This document shows positions 45,348 through 55,226 of a stretch of DNA of 64,000 nucleotides, piece by piece; within the stretch, counting starts at the first letter, position 1, and every line of letters starts with the position of its first letter. The position numbers and the translations under genes were made by a program. The DNA lies in assembly GCF_000224085.1 (NCBI RefSeq), contig NC_015945.1, forward strand, positions 2,658,501 through 2,722,500. The letters are read 5' to 3'. The notes beneath the pieces were generated by a model, which was given only the letters and a program-made list of their open reading frames with translations, did no database searches and had not been told where the DNA came from. The DNA is from Allomuricauda ruestringensis DSM 13258. GTDB taxonomy: Bacteria > Bacteroidota > Bacteroidia > Flavobacteriales > Flavobacteriaceae.

Positions 45348-45401
45348 TTACCCCAAAGGGGTGGTGGTAGTAATAGTGAAAATAGATGAAAAGGTTTCCA
45401 T
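45348..45401 (-). CDS. thrL: thr operon leader peptide (attenuator)
   Basis: A 17-residue ORF on the minus strand, METFSSIFTITTTTPLG-stop, 66 nt before thrA. Six of 17 codons are threonine and two are isoleucine (ATT): ACC ACT ACT ACC ACC ACC, four of them in a row. That is the hallmark of a ribosome-stalling leader for a threonine biosynthesis operon. The 3' end of the ORF can form ACCCC-TTT-GGGGT, and a T6 run lies 36-43 nt downstream (45322-45317 on the minus strand). The alternative RNA structures are not fully resolved by eye. Confidence 0.65.
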   Translation of the reverse strand: METFSSIFTITTTTPLG

Positions 45402-45464
45402 CAAATTAAGGTTAATATCCGTTTGTTTTAACTCCATTGCTCGTTAATGAGGTGATAAATGTAG

Positions 45465-45472
45465 TACTTTTG
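45465..45472 (+). promoter_or_regulatory. Candidate -7 box for nnr
   Basis: TACTTTTG matches TAnnTTTG, 69 nt before the nnr ATG, in the divergent thrL-nnr gap. No exact -33. Confidence 0.35.
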
Positions 45473-45540
45473 AATACTTCATCAAATCGTTGGTGTTGTT
45501 TTTTACGAAATCTTTACAAATAGTCATTTTTTTTTGCTGA

Positions 45541-47079
45541 ATGAAAATTTTTACCGCCCATCAAATCTATGAAGCTGATAAATCCACAATCAAAAAAGAA
45601 CAGATAAAGAGTGATGAACTTATGGAAAGGGCAGCAACCCAGCTGTTTGAGTGGATACATTCCCGTTTACGCGGAACCCAGGTCAATATTCAACTGTTCT
45701 GTGGCATTGGAAACAATGGGGGAGATGGTATGGTACTGGCCAGAAAACTGCAGGAGCATGGTTATTCCATTAAGGTGTATGTGGTAAACTATAGTGATAA
45801 ACGTTCAAAGGATTTTCTGTTGAACTTGGAACGGTTAAAGGAGAATAAAGTTTGGCCGGATTTTATCAATAAAGAAAGCGACTTGCCCCAAATATCGCCC
45901 AATGATATTGTGGTGGATGCCATTTTTGGTATTGGATTGAATCGAGCGCCAGATGCTTGGGTCGGAAATTTGATTCAGCATATTAACGGCTCACGAGCTT
46001 TTGTGTTATCTGTGGATGTGCCCTCAGGATTGCCTGTGGATAGAAATCCTTGGAATAAGGAGTATGTGATACAGTCCAGTTATGTGTTGAGCTTTCAACT
46101 ACCCAAATTGGTCTTCTTTTTGCCGGAAACAGGTGTTTATGTGAACCAATGGGAGATAGTGGATATTGGTTTGAATCCTGATTTTATTGCTAAAACGGAT
46201 GCCGATTTTGAACTTATAGGCAGACCGGAAGTACTGCCTATGTATCGGCCACGACTTAAGTTCTCGCATAAAGGAACTTATGGCCATTCCGTTATTATTG
46301 GTGGTAGTTATGGAAAGATTGGTGCTGTACAATTGGCCACTAATGCCTGTTTGAGTGTTGGAAGTGGACTGGTTACCGCTTTTGTTCCCAAATGTGGGTA
46401 TGATTCTTTGCAAACCGCAGTTCCCGAAGTAATGGTGTTGACTGGATCTCGGGAGAAGGGTATTTCGGAAATAGAGATTCCTTTTGAACCAACAGTAGTG
46501 GGAATCGGGGTAGGAATCGGGCTGGATGGAGATACTGTTTCGGCCTTTGGCAATTTTTTGAAAAAGGTCAATTCTCCCATGGTCATTGATGCCGATGGGT
46601 TGAATATTTTATCCCAAAACCCTGAAATGTTGACCGATGTTCCCGGATTATCCGTGCTGACTCCACACCCAAAGGAGCTGCAACGTTTGATAGGTAATTG
46701 GACTTCGGATTTTGATAAGCTGGAAAAAGCCAAGGCATTTGCATCCAAATATAATATTGTACTTGTGATCAAAGGAGCACATACGATTACTATATATAAA
46801 GGTAAGGGCTATGTAAATACTACAGGAAACCCTGGTATGGCAACAGCGGGCAGTGGCGATGTTTTAACAGGGATGATTGCTGGGCTTATGGCGCAGGGAT
46901 ATCCATCTGTAGAAGCAGCAATATTTGGTGTGTACTTGCACGGTTTGGCAGGAGATTTAGGCGTATCTTCTAAAGGTTATGAAGCGTTGAAAGCATCAAG
47001 CCTAATAGAGAATATAGGGAGTGCATATTCAGAACTGTTCCGTCAACCGGAAATGGAACAGAAGGATAATACCCAGTAG
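45541..47079 (+). CDS. nnr: Bifunctional NAD(P)H-hydrate repair enzyme
   Basis: 512 residues with two domains: N-terminal YjeF_N epimerase (1-215, QLFCGIGNNGGDGMVLARKLQ and DAIFGIGLNR) and C-terminal ADP/ATP-dependent dehydratase (about 225-500, SHKGTYGHSVIIGGSYGKIGA, VIDADGLNIL, TPHPKEL and NPGMATAGSGDVLTGMI). Repairs damaged NAD(P)H. Normal length. Its stop abuts the stop of the opposite gene at 47080. Confidence 0.95.
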   Translation: MKIFTAHQIYEADKSTIKKEQIKSDELMERAATQLFEWIHSRLRGTQVNIQLFCGIGNNGGDGMVLARKLQEHGYSIKVYVVNYSDKRSKDFLLNLERLKENKVWPDFINKESDLPQISPNDIVVDAIFGIGLNRAPDAWVGNLIQHINGSRAFVLSVDVPSGLPVDRNPWNKEYVIQSSYVLSFQLPKLVFFLPETGVYVNQWEIVDIGLNPDFIAKTDADFELIGRPEVLPMYRPRLKFSHKGTYGHSVIIGGSYGKIGAVQLATNACLSVGSGLVTAFVPKCGYDSLQTAVPEVMVLTGSREKGISEIEIPFEPTVVGIGVGIGLDGDTVSAFGNFLKKVNSPMVIDADGLNILSQNPEMLTDVPGLSVLTPHPKELQRLIGNWTSDFDKLEKAKAFASKYNIVLVIKGAHTITIYKGKGYVNTTGNPGMATAGSGDVLTGMIAGLMAQGYPSVEAAIFGVYLHGLAGDLGVSSKGYEALKASSLIENIGSAYSELFRQPEMEQKDNTQ

Positions 47080-47499
47080 TTAGGCACTGTTTCTTCCTTT
47101 TTTTGGTTTTATTCTTTTTTGCACCCAATCCAAAGCGTTGTCAAACTCTATAAAAAATTCCATAGGTTTTTTATAGAACATCTTTTCAATATTGAAATTG
47201 TGCATGTCTATTTCCTTTTTGGAAACAATGGCGAAGGCCTTTAAGTTGTCCAGGCCTCTGAGGTAATTGTATACAGTAGGGTCTATCGCATAGGAATTCT
47301 TTCTAAGGCTGATATAGCCAAAGTCTTTGTCTCTAAAGTGTATTTCCGAAATTCCAATGATTTGATAGGTCCTTTCTAATGTTATAGTGGCACCTTCATC
47401 AAAAGAAGCGACCATGTAATCGTCAAAAACCTGTACGGTACCGACTTCCAGCTGGTACTCGCGCACCACTATGGTCTTCTTATTAGAAGTTATTTTCAT
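47080..47499 (-). CDS. Hypothetical STAS/SpoIIAA-like protein
   Basis: 139 residues from ATG 47499 (MKITSNKKTIVVREYQ). No signal or membrane segment. Strand-rich first half (YQLEVGTVQVFDDYMVASFDEGATITLE) and a last part (AFAIVSKKEIDMHNFNIEKMFYKKPMEFFIEFDNALDWVQKRI) that resembles flavobacterial SpoIIAA/STAS-like small proteins. Function unknown. It converges on nnr with no gap. Confidence 0.6.
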   Translation of the reverse strand: MKITSNKKTIVVREYQLEVGTVQVFDDYMVASFDEGATITLERTYQIIGISEIHFRDKDFGYISLRKNSYAIDPTVYNYLRGLDNLKAFAIVSKKEIDMHNFNIEKMFYKKPMEFFIEFDNALDWVQKRIKPKKGRNSA

Positions 47500-47608
47500 C
47501 CCCAATGTAATTATAGTGTCTCGCTCACGAAATTATACGGGAAAGTGAATCAAAGGAAAAATAATAGATTAAACGCTAAAATATCTTATGTATGGTAATT
47601 ATAGGGTA

Positions 47609-47640
47609 TAAAAAAAGCTGACCGAAGTCAGCTTTTAAAA
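47609..47640 (-). terminator. clpC terminator
   Basis: On the minus strand GCTGAC-TTCG-GTCAGC followed by six T: a stable UUCG-loop hairpin, just after the clpC stop at 47660. Confidence 0.92.
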
Positions 47641-47659
47641 ACAAATTATTTTAAAAAAA

Positions 47660-50215
47660 TTACTTTTCAGCTTCGGGTGATTTTTCAGCTTTTTTTATTT
47701 TGATGGTGAGTTCTTCTTTTTTCTCATCCAAGTCCATAAAAATACTGTCGCCCTCTTCCAATTTGGAGTTTACGATTTCCTCGGCCAGTGTATCTTCTAT
47801 ATATTTTTGGATAGCTCTTTTAAGAGGTCGTGCCCCATATTGCTTATCGAAACCTTTATCGGCAATGTAATCTTTTGCTTTATCAGAAAGATTTAAGTCG
47901 TACCCGATGTCCTTGATCCTCTCGTACAATTTGTTCAATTCGATATCGATGATTTTGTGGATGTCCTCTCTTTCCAGTGCATTGAATACCACTACATCGT
48001 CTATCCTGTTTAAAAATTCTGGAGCAAACGCCTTTTTCAATGCATTTTCGATGACACTTTTTTGATGTGTATCGGCCTGTGCTTTTTTGGCTGCCGTACC
48101 AAAACCTACGCCTTGTCCAAAATCTTTCAATTGTCTTGCACCGATATTGGAGGTCATGATGATTATGGTGTTCCTAAAATCGATTTTACGCCCAAGGCTA
48201 TCGGTAAGGAATCCATCATCCAGCACCTGTAACAACATATTGAATACATCTGGATGCGCTTTTTCCACTTCGTCCAACAATATTACGGAATATGGTTTAC
48301 GGCGTACTTTTTCGGTCAACTGCCCGCCTTCTTCATAACCCACATATCCGGGAGGTGCACCTACCAATCTCGAAATGGCGAATTTTTCCATGTATTCGCT
48401 CATATCTATGCGGATAAGGGCATCTTCGGAATCAAAAAGTTCCTTAGCCAATATTTTGGCCAATTGGGTCTTACCGACTCCGGTTTGTCCCAAGAATATA
48501 AATGAACCAATAGGTTTGTTTGGATCCTTGAGTCCGGCACGGTTTCGTTGTATGGCCCTTGCCACTTTGGACACGGCTTCATCTTGACCAATTACAAAAC
48601 CTTTAATGAGGTTTGGCAGCTCGGCCAATTTATTGCTTTCGGTCTGTGCTATTCTGTTTACGGGAATGCCGCTCATCATGGAAACTACATCGGCAACATT
48701 ATCTTCGCTAACGGTTTCCCTGTGCAGTTTGCTTTCTTCTTCCCAGCGTTCTTGAGCGGATGCCAAATCCTTTTCCAGACGTTTTTCGTCGTCCCTAAGT
48801 TTGGCGGCCTCTTCGTATTTCTGCTTTTTAACAACGCTGTTCTTTAGTTCTCGAACATCTTCCAGCTGGCTTTCCAGCTCCAAAATTTGTTTGGGAACGT
48901 CCATGTTGACGATGTGTACCCTAGACCCTGCTTCGTCCAGTGCATCAATGGCCTTGTCGGGAAGGAAGCGGTCCGTCATGTAACGGTTGGTCAACTTTAC
49001 ACATGCTAAAATAGCTTCGTCGGTATAGTTTACGTTATGATGCTCTTCGTACTTTCCTTTGATGTTCATTAAAATTTCGATGGTTTCTTCCACGGTGGTA
49101 GGTTCTACCATTACCTTTTGGAAGCGACGCTCCAAGGCACCATCTTTTTCTATGTATTGTCTGTACTCATCAAGCGTTGTTGCACCGATACATTGAATTT
49201 CTCCTCTAGCCAGCGCAGGTTTGAACATATTGGAAGCATCCAAACTGCCCGTAGCTCCACCGGCACCAACAATAGTGTGTATCTCATCAATGAACAAGAT
49301 GATATCGTCATTCTTCTCCAACTCGTTCATTACGGCCTTCATCCGCTCCTCAAATTGGCCACGGTATTTTGTACCTGCGACCAAAGAGGCCAAATCTAAG
49401 GTTACCACGCGTTTGTTGTAAAGAATACGTGATACCTTCTTATTGATGATACGCAGCGCCAATCCTTCGGCGATGGCACTTTTACCTACACCGGGCTCAC
49501 CAATAAGCAGTGGATTGTTCTTTTTTCTACGGCTCAATATTTGGGAAACACGCTCAATTTCCTTTTCTCTGCCCACTACGGGGTCCAATTTGTTGTCTTC
49601 GGCCAGTTTGGTCAGGTCGCGTCCAAAATTGTCCAAAACAGGTGTTTTGGACTTTTTGCTTCCTTTTTGGGAAGCACTGGAACCGAAAGAGCTTTCTTTG
49701 CTATCTCCCATATCATCTGTGTCCCCGGGGAAGGATTCCGCTTGCGGGGTATCTATATAATCGTCATCACTAGTGATCATGGATTTAAACTGTTCTTTGA
49801 CATTGTCGTAATCCACTTTCAGTTTGTGCAATAGTTTAGTTGTTGGATCATTCTCGTTCCTCAAAATACAGAGCAGCAAATGTGCTGTGTTGATGGAAGA
49901 ACTTTGGAAGAGCTTTGCTTCCAAAAAAGTAGTCTTCAGGGCCCGTTCTGCTTGGCGGGTCAAATGAAGATTCTTTTTGTCCTTCTGTATTGTTCCTGTA
50001 TTCGGATTTGCGGGACTCAGGATTTCCACCTTTCTACGCAGGTGGTCCAAATCCACATCGAGTGCATCCAATATATTTATGGCTTTGCCATTTCCGTCTC
50101 TTAAAAGACCTAGCATAAGGTGTTCCGTGCCAATAAAATCATGGCCCAGTCTCAGGGCTTCTTCCTTGCTGTATGCTATAACGTCCTTTACGCGGGGGGA
50201 AAAATTATCGTCCAT
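47660..50215 (-). CDS. clpC: ATP-dependent Clp protease ATPase ClpC
   Basis: 851 residues; two-ring AAA+ unfoldase that works with ClpP. Seen: Clp_N repeats at about 5-145 (SPRVKDVIAYSKEEALRLGHDFIGTEHLML and the second copy), first Walker A GEPGVGKSAIAEGLALRI, linker with UVR-like motif KYEEAAKLRDDEKRLEKDL (so ClpC, not ClpA), second Walker A GQTGVGKTQLAK, and a C-terminal Clp domain. ATG 50215 (MDDNFSPRVKD) chosen over a TTG at 50233. Ends at a strong terminator. Confidence 0.96.
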   Translation of the reverse strand: MDDNFSPRVKDVIAYSKEEALRLGHDFIGTEHLMLGLLRDGNGKAINILDALDVDLDHLRRKVEILSPANPNTGTIQKDKKNLHLTRQAERALKTTFLEAKLFQSSSINTAHLLLCILRNENDPTTKLLHKLKVDYDNVKEQFKSMITSDDDYIDTPQAESFPGDTDDMGDSKESSFGSSASQKGSKKSKTPVLDNFGRDLTKLAEDNKLDPVVGREKEIERVSQILSRRKKNNPLLIGEPGVGKSAIAEGLALRIINKKVSRILYNKRVVTLDLASLVAGTKYRGQFEERMKAVMNELEKNDDIILFIDEIHTIVGAGGATGSLDASNMFKPALARGEIQCIGATTLDEYRQYIEKDGALERRFQKVMVEPTTVEETIEILMNIKGKYEEHHNVNYTDEAILACVKLTNRYMTDRFLPDKAIDALDEAGSRVHIVNMDVPKQILELESQLEDVRELKNSVVKKQKYEEAAKLRDDEKRLEKDLASAQERWEEESKLHRETVSEDNVADVVSMMSGIPVNRIAQTESNKLAELPNLIKGFVIGQDEAVSKVARAIQRNRAGLKDPNKPIGSFIFLGQTGVGKTQLAKILAKELFDSEDALIRIDMSEYMEKFAISRLVGAPPGYVGYEEGGQLTEKVRRKPYSVILLDEVEKAHPDVFNMLLQVLDDGFLTDSLGRKIDFRNTIIIMTSNIGARQLKDFGQGVGFGTAAKKAQADTHQKSVIENALKKAFAPEFLNRIDDVVVFNALEREDIHKIIDIELNKLYERIKDIGYDLNLSDKAKDYIADKGFDKQYGARPLKRAIQKYIEDTLAEEIVNSKLEEGDSIFMDLDEKKEELTIKIKKAEKSPEAEK

Positions 50216-50475
50216 ACGTTTCTTTTTCAGCAATTAAAATTAATAAAAGTATTGTTACGGTGGTCAAATACCGTACCCTTATTCGATAAAGTAGTGGTAA
50301 ATGTCGGAATAATTGCCATTTTTTACTGATTTAACAAAGGTTTATTATCACATTTATAATTATGTCCGCACTGTTGATAATTTTTTTAATAAAGTAATCG
50401 CAAAGCGTTATAAAAGCTGCTATTTTCTGTATATTGCCATGATAATTTAACCACAAAAATCAATAATAAATAAGC

Positions 50476-53004
50476 ATGGCGGAAGGAGAAAAGTTAATTC
50501 CTATTAATATAGAGGATGAGATGAAATCTGCCTACATTGATTATTCAATGTCGGTCATTGTGTCACGTGCCCTGCCAGATGTTCGTGATGGTTTAAAGCC
50601 TGTACATAGAAGAGTGCTCTACGGAATGCACGATTTGGGAGTAAGGTCCAATAGTTCGCATAAAAAGTCTGCCCGTATTGTTGGGGAGGTTTTGGGTAAA
50701 TATCACCCACATGGCGATTCTTCAGTTTATGATACCATGGTACGTATGGCCCAGGAATGGAGCCTTAGGTACATGTTGGTCGATGGCCAGGGTAACTTTG
50801 GTTCCGTTGATGGGGACAGCCCTGCGGCCATGCGATATACCGAGGCCAAAATGCGCAAGATCGCAGAGGAGATGTTGGCCGATATCGATAAGGACACCGT
50901 GGATCATCAGCTCAATTTTGATGATACCATAATGGAACCTACCGTATTGCCCACCCGTATTCCCAACTTGTTGGTGAACGGGGCTTCTGGTATTGCAGTT
51001 GGTATGGCCACAAATATGCCACCGCACAATTTGTCGGAAGTGGTGGACGGTACTATAGCTTATATAGATAACCACGATATTGAAATAGATGAGCTCATTA
51101 CGCACATTAAAGCTCCCGATTTTCCAACTGGGGGGCTCATTTATGGGTACGACGGCGTAAAGGAAGCTTTCCACACAGGTAGAGGACGTGTGGTAATGCG
51201 GGCCAAGGCGACCATCGAAGAAGTTCAAGGGAAAGAAAGTATAGTTGTTACCGAAATCCCTTATCAGGTCAACAAGGCGGATATGATCAAAAAGACCGCC
51301 GATTTGGTCAATGAAAAGAAAATAGAGGGAATATCCAACATTAGGGATGAGTCCGATAGAAACGGAATGCGTATCGTATATATTTTGAAACGAGATGCCA
51401 TTCCGAACATCGTACTTAATATGTTGTACAAGTACACGGCGCTTCAATCATCTTTTAGTGTCAACAATATTGCACTGGTAAAAGGTAGACCGGAGCTTTT
51501 GAACCTAAAGGAGATCATCCATCACTTTGTGGAGCACAGACACGAGGTTGTGGTTCGAAGAACAAGATTTGAGCTGAAAAAAGCCGAAGACCGTGCGCAC
51601 ATATTGGAAGGACTTATTATTGCTTCTGATAATATTGACGAGGTAATTGCCATTATTAGGGGATCTTCCAATGTTGAAGAAGCACGGAATAGTTTGATCG
51701 AGCGTTTTAAATTGACCGAGGTTCAGGCCAAGGCCATTGTGGAAATGCGCTTGCGTCAGCTTACCGGTCTGGAGCAAGATAAATTGCGTGAAGAACATGC
51801 GGAACTTTTAAACACCATTGAGGATTTAAAAGATATTCTTGAAAAGAAAGAACGCAGAATGCAGATCATCAAAGATGAGCTTCTTGAAGTTAAGGAGAAG
51901 TATGGTGATGAAAGAAGGTCCGAAATCAACTACGCCGGAGGGGATCTGAGCATCGAGGATATGATTCCGGACGAGCAGGTCGTCATTACCATTTCCCATG
52001 CTGGCTATGTCAAAAGAACACCACTTACAGAGTATAAGACCCAAAATAGGGGAGGAGTTGGCCAAAAGGCATCCTCTACCCGAAACGAGGATTTCTTGGA
52101 ACATTTGTTTGTGGGCACCAACCACCAGTACATGTTGTTCTTTACCCAAAAGGGAAAATGTTTCTGGATGCGCGTCTACGAAATTCCTGAGGGCAGTAGG
52201 ACATCCAAAGGAAGGGCCATTCAAAACTTGATCAATATAGAGCAAGATGACAAGGTAAAGGCCTTTATCTGTACCCAAGACCTCAAGGACGAGGAATACG
52301 TGAACAGTCACTTTGTGATTATGGCCACCAAAAAAGGTACCGTTAAAAAGACTTCCTTGGAACAATATTCCAGACCGCGTCAAAATGGTATCAATGCCAT
52401 CACCATTCGCGAGGATGATGAACTATTGGAAGCTAAACTGACAACGGGTACCAGCCAAATATTCCTAGGTCTTAAATCAGGAAAAGCTATTCGTTTTGAA
52501 GAATCCAAGACAAGACCGATGGGTAGAAATGCATCTGGTGTACGAGGTATCAGATTGGCTGATGATAACGATGAGGTTGTAGGAATGGTGTCTGTCCACA
52601 ATTTTGAGGACGATATTCTGGTAGTTTCGGAAAGAGGCTATGGAAAACGTTCCAATATAGAAGACTACAGGATTACCAACAGGGGTGGAAAAGGTGTCAA
52701 AACCATTTCCATTACAAAGAAAACAGGGGATCTTGTCGCTATCAAAAATGTTACGGACACGGATGATTTGATGATTATTAACAAATCCGGAATTGCCATC
52801 CGAATGGGTGTCGAGGACCTTAGGGTTATGGGAAGGGCAACACAAGGGGTTCGCTTGATCAATCTTAAGGATAGTGACTCCATTGCGGCTGTTGCCAAAG
52901 TAATGAAAGAAGATGATCCCGTAGAGGAAGTCGATATCATGGATATTGAAGTCAAAGGGGAGGATGGCACGGCTATTGATGATAATACCGACGAAAAAGA
53001 ATAA
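50476..53004 (+). CDS. gyrA: DNA gyrase subunit A
   Basis: 842 residues. Breakage-reunion tyrosine Tyr121 in [10 protein letters not shown]; the quinolone-resistance region reads [17 protein letters not shown], with Ser82 and Asp86 at the positions equivalent to E. coli Ser83 and Asp87, i.e. unmutated. C-terminal beta-pinwheel repeats with GyrA box [10 protein letters not shown]. Divergent from clpC. The TPR gene follows after 40 nt. Confidence 0.97.
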   Translation: MAEGEKLIPINIEDEMKSAYIDYSMSVIVSRALPDVRDGLKPVHRRVLYGMHDLGVRSNSSHKKSARIVGEVLGKYHPHGDSSVYDTMVRMAQEWSLRYMLVDGQGNFGSVDGDSPAAMRYTEAKMRKIAEEMLADIDKDTVDHQLNFDDTIMEPTVLPTRIPNLLVNGASGIAVGMATNMPPHNLSEVVDGTIAYIDNHDIEIDELITHIKAPDFPTGGLIYGYDGVKEAFHTGRGRVVMRAKATIEEVQGKESIVVTEIPYQVNKADMIKKTADLVNEKKIEGISNIRDESDRNGMRIVYILKRDAIPNIVLNMLYKYTALQSSFSVNNIALVKGRPELLNLKEIIHHFVEHRHEVVVRRTRFELKKAEDRAHILEGLIIASDNIDEVIAIIRGSSNVEEARNSLIERFKLTEVQAKAIVEMRLRQLTGLEQDKLREEHAELLNTIEDLKDILEKKERRMQIIKDELLEVKEKYGDERRSEINYAGGDLSIEDMIPDEQVVITISHAGYVKRTPLTEYKTQNRGGVGQKASSTRNEDFLEHLFVGTNHQYMLFFTQKGKCFWMRVYEIPEGSRTSKGRAIQNLINIEQDDKVKAFICTQDLKDEEYVNSHFVIMATKKGTVKKTSLEQYSRPRQNGINAITIREDDELLEAKLTTGTSQIFLGLKSGKAIRFEESKTRPMGRNASGVRGIRLADDNDEVVGMVSVHNFEDDILVVSERGYGKRSNIEDYRITNRGGKGVKTISITKKTGDLVAIKNVTDTDDLMIINKSGIAIRMGVEDLRVMGRATQGVRLINLKDSDSIAAVAKVMKEDDPVEEVDIMDIEVKGEDGTAIDDNTDEKE

Positions 53005-53044
53005 GCAATAATCGATTAACACTAAATAATTACAATTTTTTAAC

Positions 53045-54307
53045 ATGAGAACAAGAATATTAATACTATTGGCCATAGGAATATCCACAATGGGGTTTGC
53101 CCAAAAGGATGAGATGAAGGCTGCGGAAAAGGCACTTAAAGATGGTGATGCCGCAGCGGCAAAAGCTGCGTTGACCAGTGCTGCTTCCACTATTGATTCG
53201 GCCAAGGAGAAAGACCAGGCCGAGTACTATGCGCTTTTAGGAAATGCAAACTACGAATTGGCCAAAAAAGGAGATGTAGCTTCTTTTCAGTCTGCTTTGG
53301 ATGCATACAACAAGGTAATCGCGGTAGAAGAAGCCAGCGGCAAATCTAAATACACCCCTGTTGCCCAAGAGAAAATGGGACAAATGACCGCTGATTTGGT
53401 CAATTCCGCAGTTGAGGACAACAACAACAAAAAGTTTAGTGAAGCTGCTGAGAAGTTGTATATGAGCTACAAGCTAAGCCCAAAAGATACGGTATACCTT
53501 TATTACGCAGCAAGTAGTGCGGTAAACGGACAAGACTACGAAGAGGCCTTAAAATATTACAAGGAGCTTAAAGATGTAGGTTACAATGGAGAATCTGTAA
53601 CCTATACTGCGGTTAATGTAGAGACAGGAGAGACAGAAAGTATGGACAAGGCCACTCGTGATCTTTATGTAAAAGCGGGAACGCACAAGGATCCAAAGGA
53701 AGAGGTGAGCCCATCTAAAAAACCGGAAATCGTAAAGAATATTGCACTGATTTATCAGCAAATGGGAGAGAATGAAAAAGCTATCGAAGCTTATGCCGAT
53801 GCAAGGGCTGAAAACCCGGACGATGTAAATTTGGTTTTGGGAGAAGCGAACTTGTACTATGCCATCGGTGACAAAGAAAAATTCAAGGAATTAATGGGAC
53901 AGGCTTCTGCTATGGCTCCGGACAATGCCGATTTGCTTTACAATATTGGTGTTATCAACATGGAGCAAGGAAACTTGGAAGATGCAAGGGATGCTTATAA
54001 AAAAGCGTTGGCGATTGATCCAGGTTATATCAATGCCTTGTTGAACCTATCTACAACGTATGTGAATGAAGGTAACGGTCTTATTGATGAAATGAACGAA
54101 TTGGGAACTTCAAAAGAGGATATTGCCAAGTACGATGAGCTTAAGGAGAAAAAAGACAGCCTTTTTAGAGAAGGGGCTGCAGTTTTGGAAGATGCACTCC
54201 AGTCCAATCCGGACAACGAAAGCATCTTGACCCAGTTGAAAAATATCTATGGAGCTTTGGGTGATAACGAAAACTTCATGAGAATCAAAAAACTTTTGGG
54301 AGAGTAA
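53045..54307 (+). CDS. Exported TPR repeat protein
   Basis: 420 residues with a signal peptide (ILILLAIGISTMGFAQ). After an Ala/Lys-rich start, several TPR-type helices are seen: EYYALLGNANYELAKKGDVASFQSALDAYNK, KPEIVKNIALIYQQMGENEKAIEAYADARAENPDD, ADLLYNIGVINMEQGNLEDARDAYKKALAIDPG and a last set near the C-terminus. A scaffold protein outside the cytoplasm, probably outer membrane or periplasm associated; partner unknown. Likely on the gyrA transcript. Confidence 0.85.
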   Translation: MRTRILILLAIGISTMGFAQKDEMKAAEKALKDGDAAAAKAALTSAASTIDSAKEKDQAEYYALLGNANYELAKKGDVASFQSALDAYNKVIAVEEASGKSKYTPVAQEKMGQMTADLVNSAVEDNNNKKFSEAAEKLYMSYKLSPKDTVYLYYAASSAVNGQDYEEALKYYKELKDVGYNGESVTYTAVNVETGETESMDKATRDLYVKAGTHKDPKEEVSPSKKPEIVKNIALIYQQMGENEKAIEAYADARAENPDDVNLVLGEANLYYAIGDKEKFKELMGQASAMAPDNADLLYNIGVINMEQGNLEDARDAYKKALAIDPGYINALLNLSTTYVNEGNGLIDEMNELGTSKEDIAKYDELKEKKDSLFREGAAVLEDALQSNPDNESILTQLKNIYGALGDNENFMRIKKLLGE

Positions 54308-54324
54308 TCACAATTCTTCCTAAA

Positions 54325-54360
54325 AAAGAGAGCCCCGTTTATTCGGGGCTTTTATTTTTA
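54325..54360 (+). terminator. Terminator after TPR gene
   Basis: AGCCCCG-TTTATT-CGGGGCT followed by TTTATTTTTA, with A6 upstream. Convergent with the NlpC/P60 gene, which ends at 54358, so it may also serve that gene. Confidence 0.85.
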
Positions 54361-55110
54361 TATCACTTTTTTAATGACCCTAAGTTGATGGGTATACCGT
54401 TTTTCTTCTGAATTGAAGATGCCGGTATGGTCTATCCTATCTATCCGAACGAGACCATTTACGTGTATGATATAGTTGTCTTTTAAAATAATACCGACAT
54501 GGTCTATGATACCTTCGTTGTCATCAAAAAAGGCCAAGTCGCCAGGTTCGCTCTCTTCAATAAAGCTCAGGGCTTCACCTTGCTTGGATTGCCCTTCTGC
54601 CGTTCGTTCCAAAGAATACCCATTTATTTTATAGACCATTTGGGCAAACCCGGAACAATCGATTCCAAACGGAGTTTTTCCGCCTGCAAGAAAAGGGGCT
54701 TTTAAATACATAATGGCCGTATCAACCAAACTATCCTTCGGGTTTTTACCGCTATGGATACTGCCCTCAAAAGTGTGGTTCAATAATTCCGGAGCGTTGA
54801 TCATAGATCCTATGAGGATAGGCAATAGCATACCATCATTGGTGTAGATATGGGATATAACATCGGAACATATCTTTTTTGGTTCCAGCGCTTCTAGGTT
54901 ATTATATACTTCCTCGGCAATAAGTTTGAGTTGGTTGTTGGGTATCCAACCCTCAAAATTGTCATAAGCTGCCCGAATTCTGCTCCATTTTTTTCTGCTC
55001 TCCAAAACCTTGAAATGCTCGCCATATAATAATTGGGATGACATTTCGGCACAATCGTCCGGGTTTGTTCTAATGGGAACAATACTTAGAGGACAAATTC
55101 CATATTGCAT
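54358..55110 (-). CDS. NlpC/P60 (C40) cysteine peptidase with SH3-like N-terminus
   Basis: 250 residues. SH3-like bacterial N-terminal part (1-65: IVPIRTNPDDCAEMSSQLLYGEHFKVLESRKKWSRIRAAYDNFEGWIP) and an NlpC/P60 domain with Cys152 (DCSGF), His204 (DHVGI) and His216 (IHVNG), the C-H-H triad of murein peptidases. There is no visible signal peptide, which is common for this flavobacterial group; either it acts on turnover peptides in the cytosol or it uses another export route. Confidence 0.9.
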   Translation of the reverse strand: MQYGICPLSIVPIRTNPDDCAEMSSQLLYGEHFKVLESRKKWSRIRAAYDNFEGWIPNNQLKLIAEEVYNNLEALEPKKICSDVISHIYTNDGMLLPILIGSMINAPELLNHTFEGSIHSGKNPKDSLVDTAIMYLKAPFLAGGKTPFGIDCSGFAQMVYKINGYSLERTAEGQSKQGEALSFIEESEPGDLAFFDDNEGIIDHVGIILKDNYIIHVNGLVRIDRIDHTGIFNSEEKRYTHQLRVIKKVI

Positions 55111-55226
55111 TTACTGTACAGATTGAATCCCTCATTGAGGGTTTTATTCCCCGACGTTCTTTGTCGAAATGAATTAATTATTTTCGTTTGAATACCTCAT
55201 GGGACCGCCCCGAGGTAGTTGGGTCA

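Noticed and set aside
50722..51447. Long antisense frame (241 codons) in gyrA
   Set aside because: Shadow of gyrA codon use, no recognisable protein pattern.
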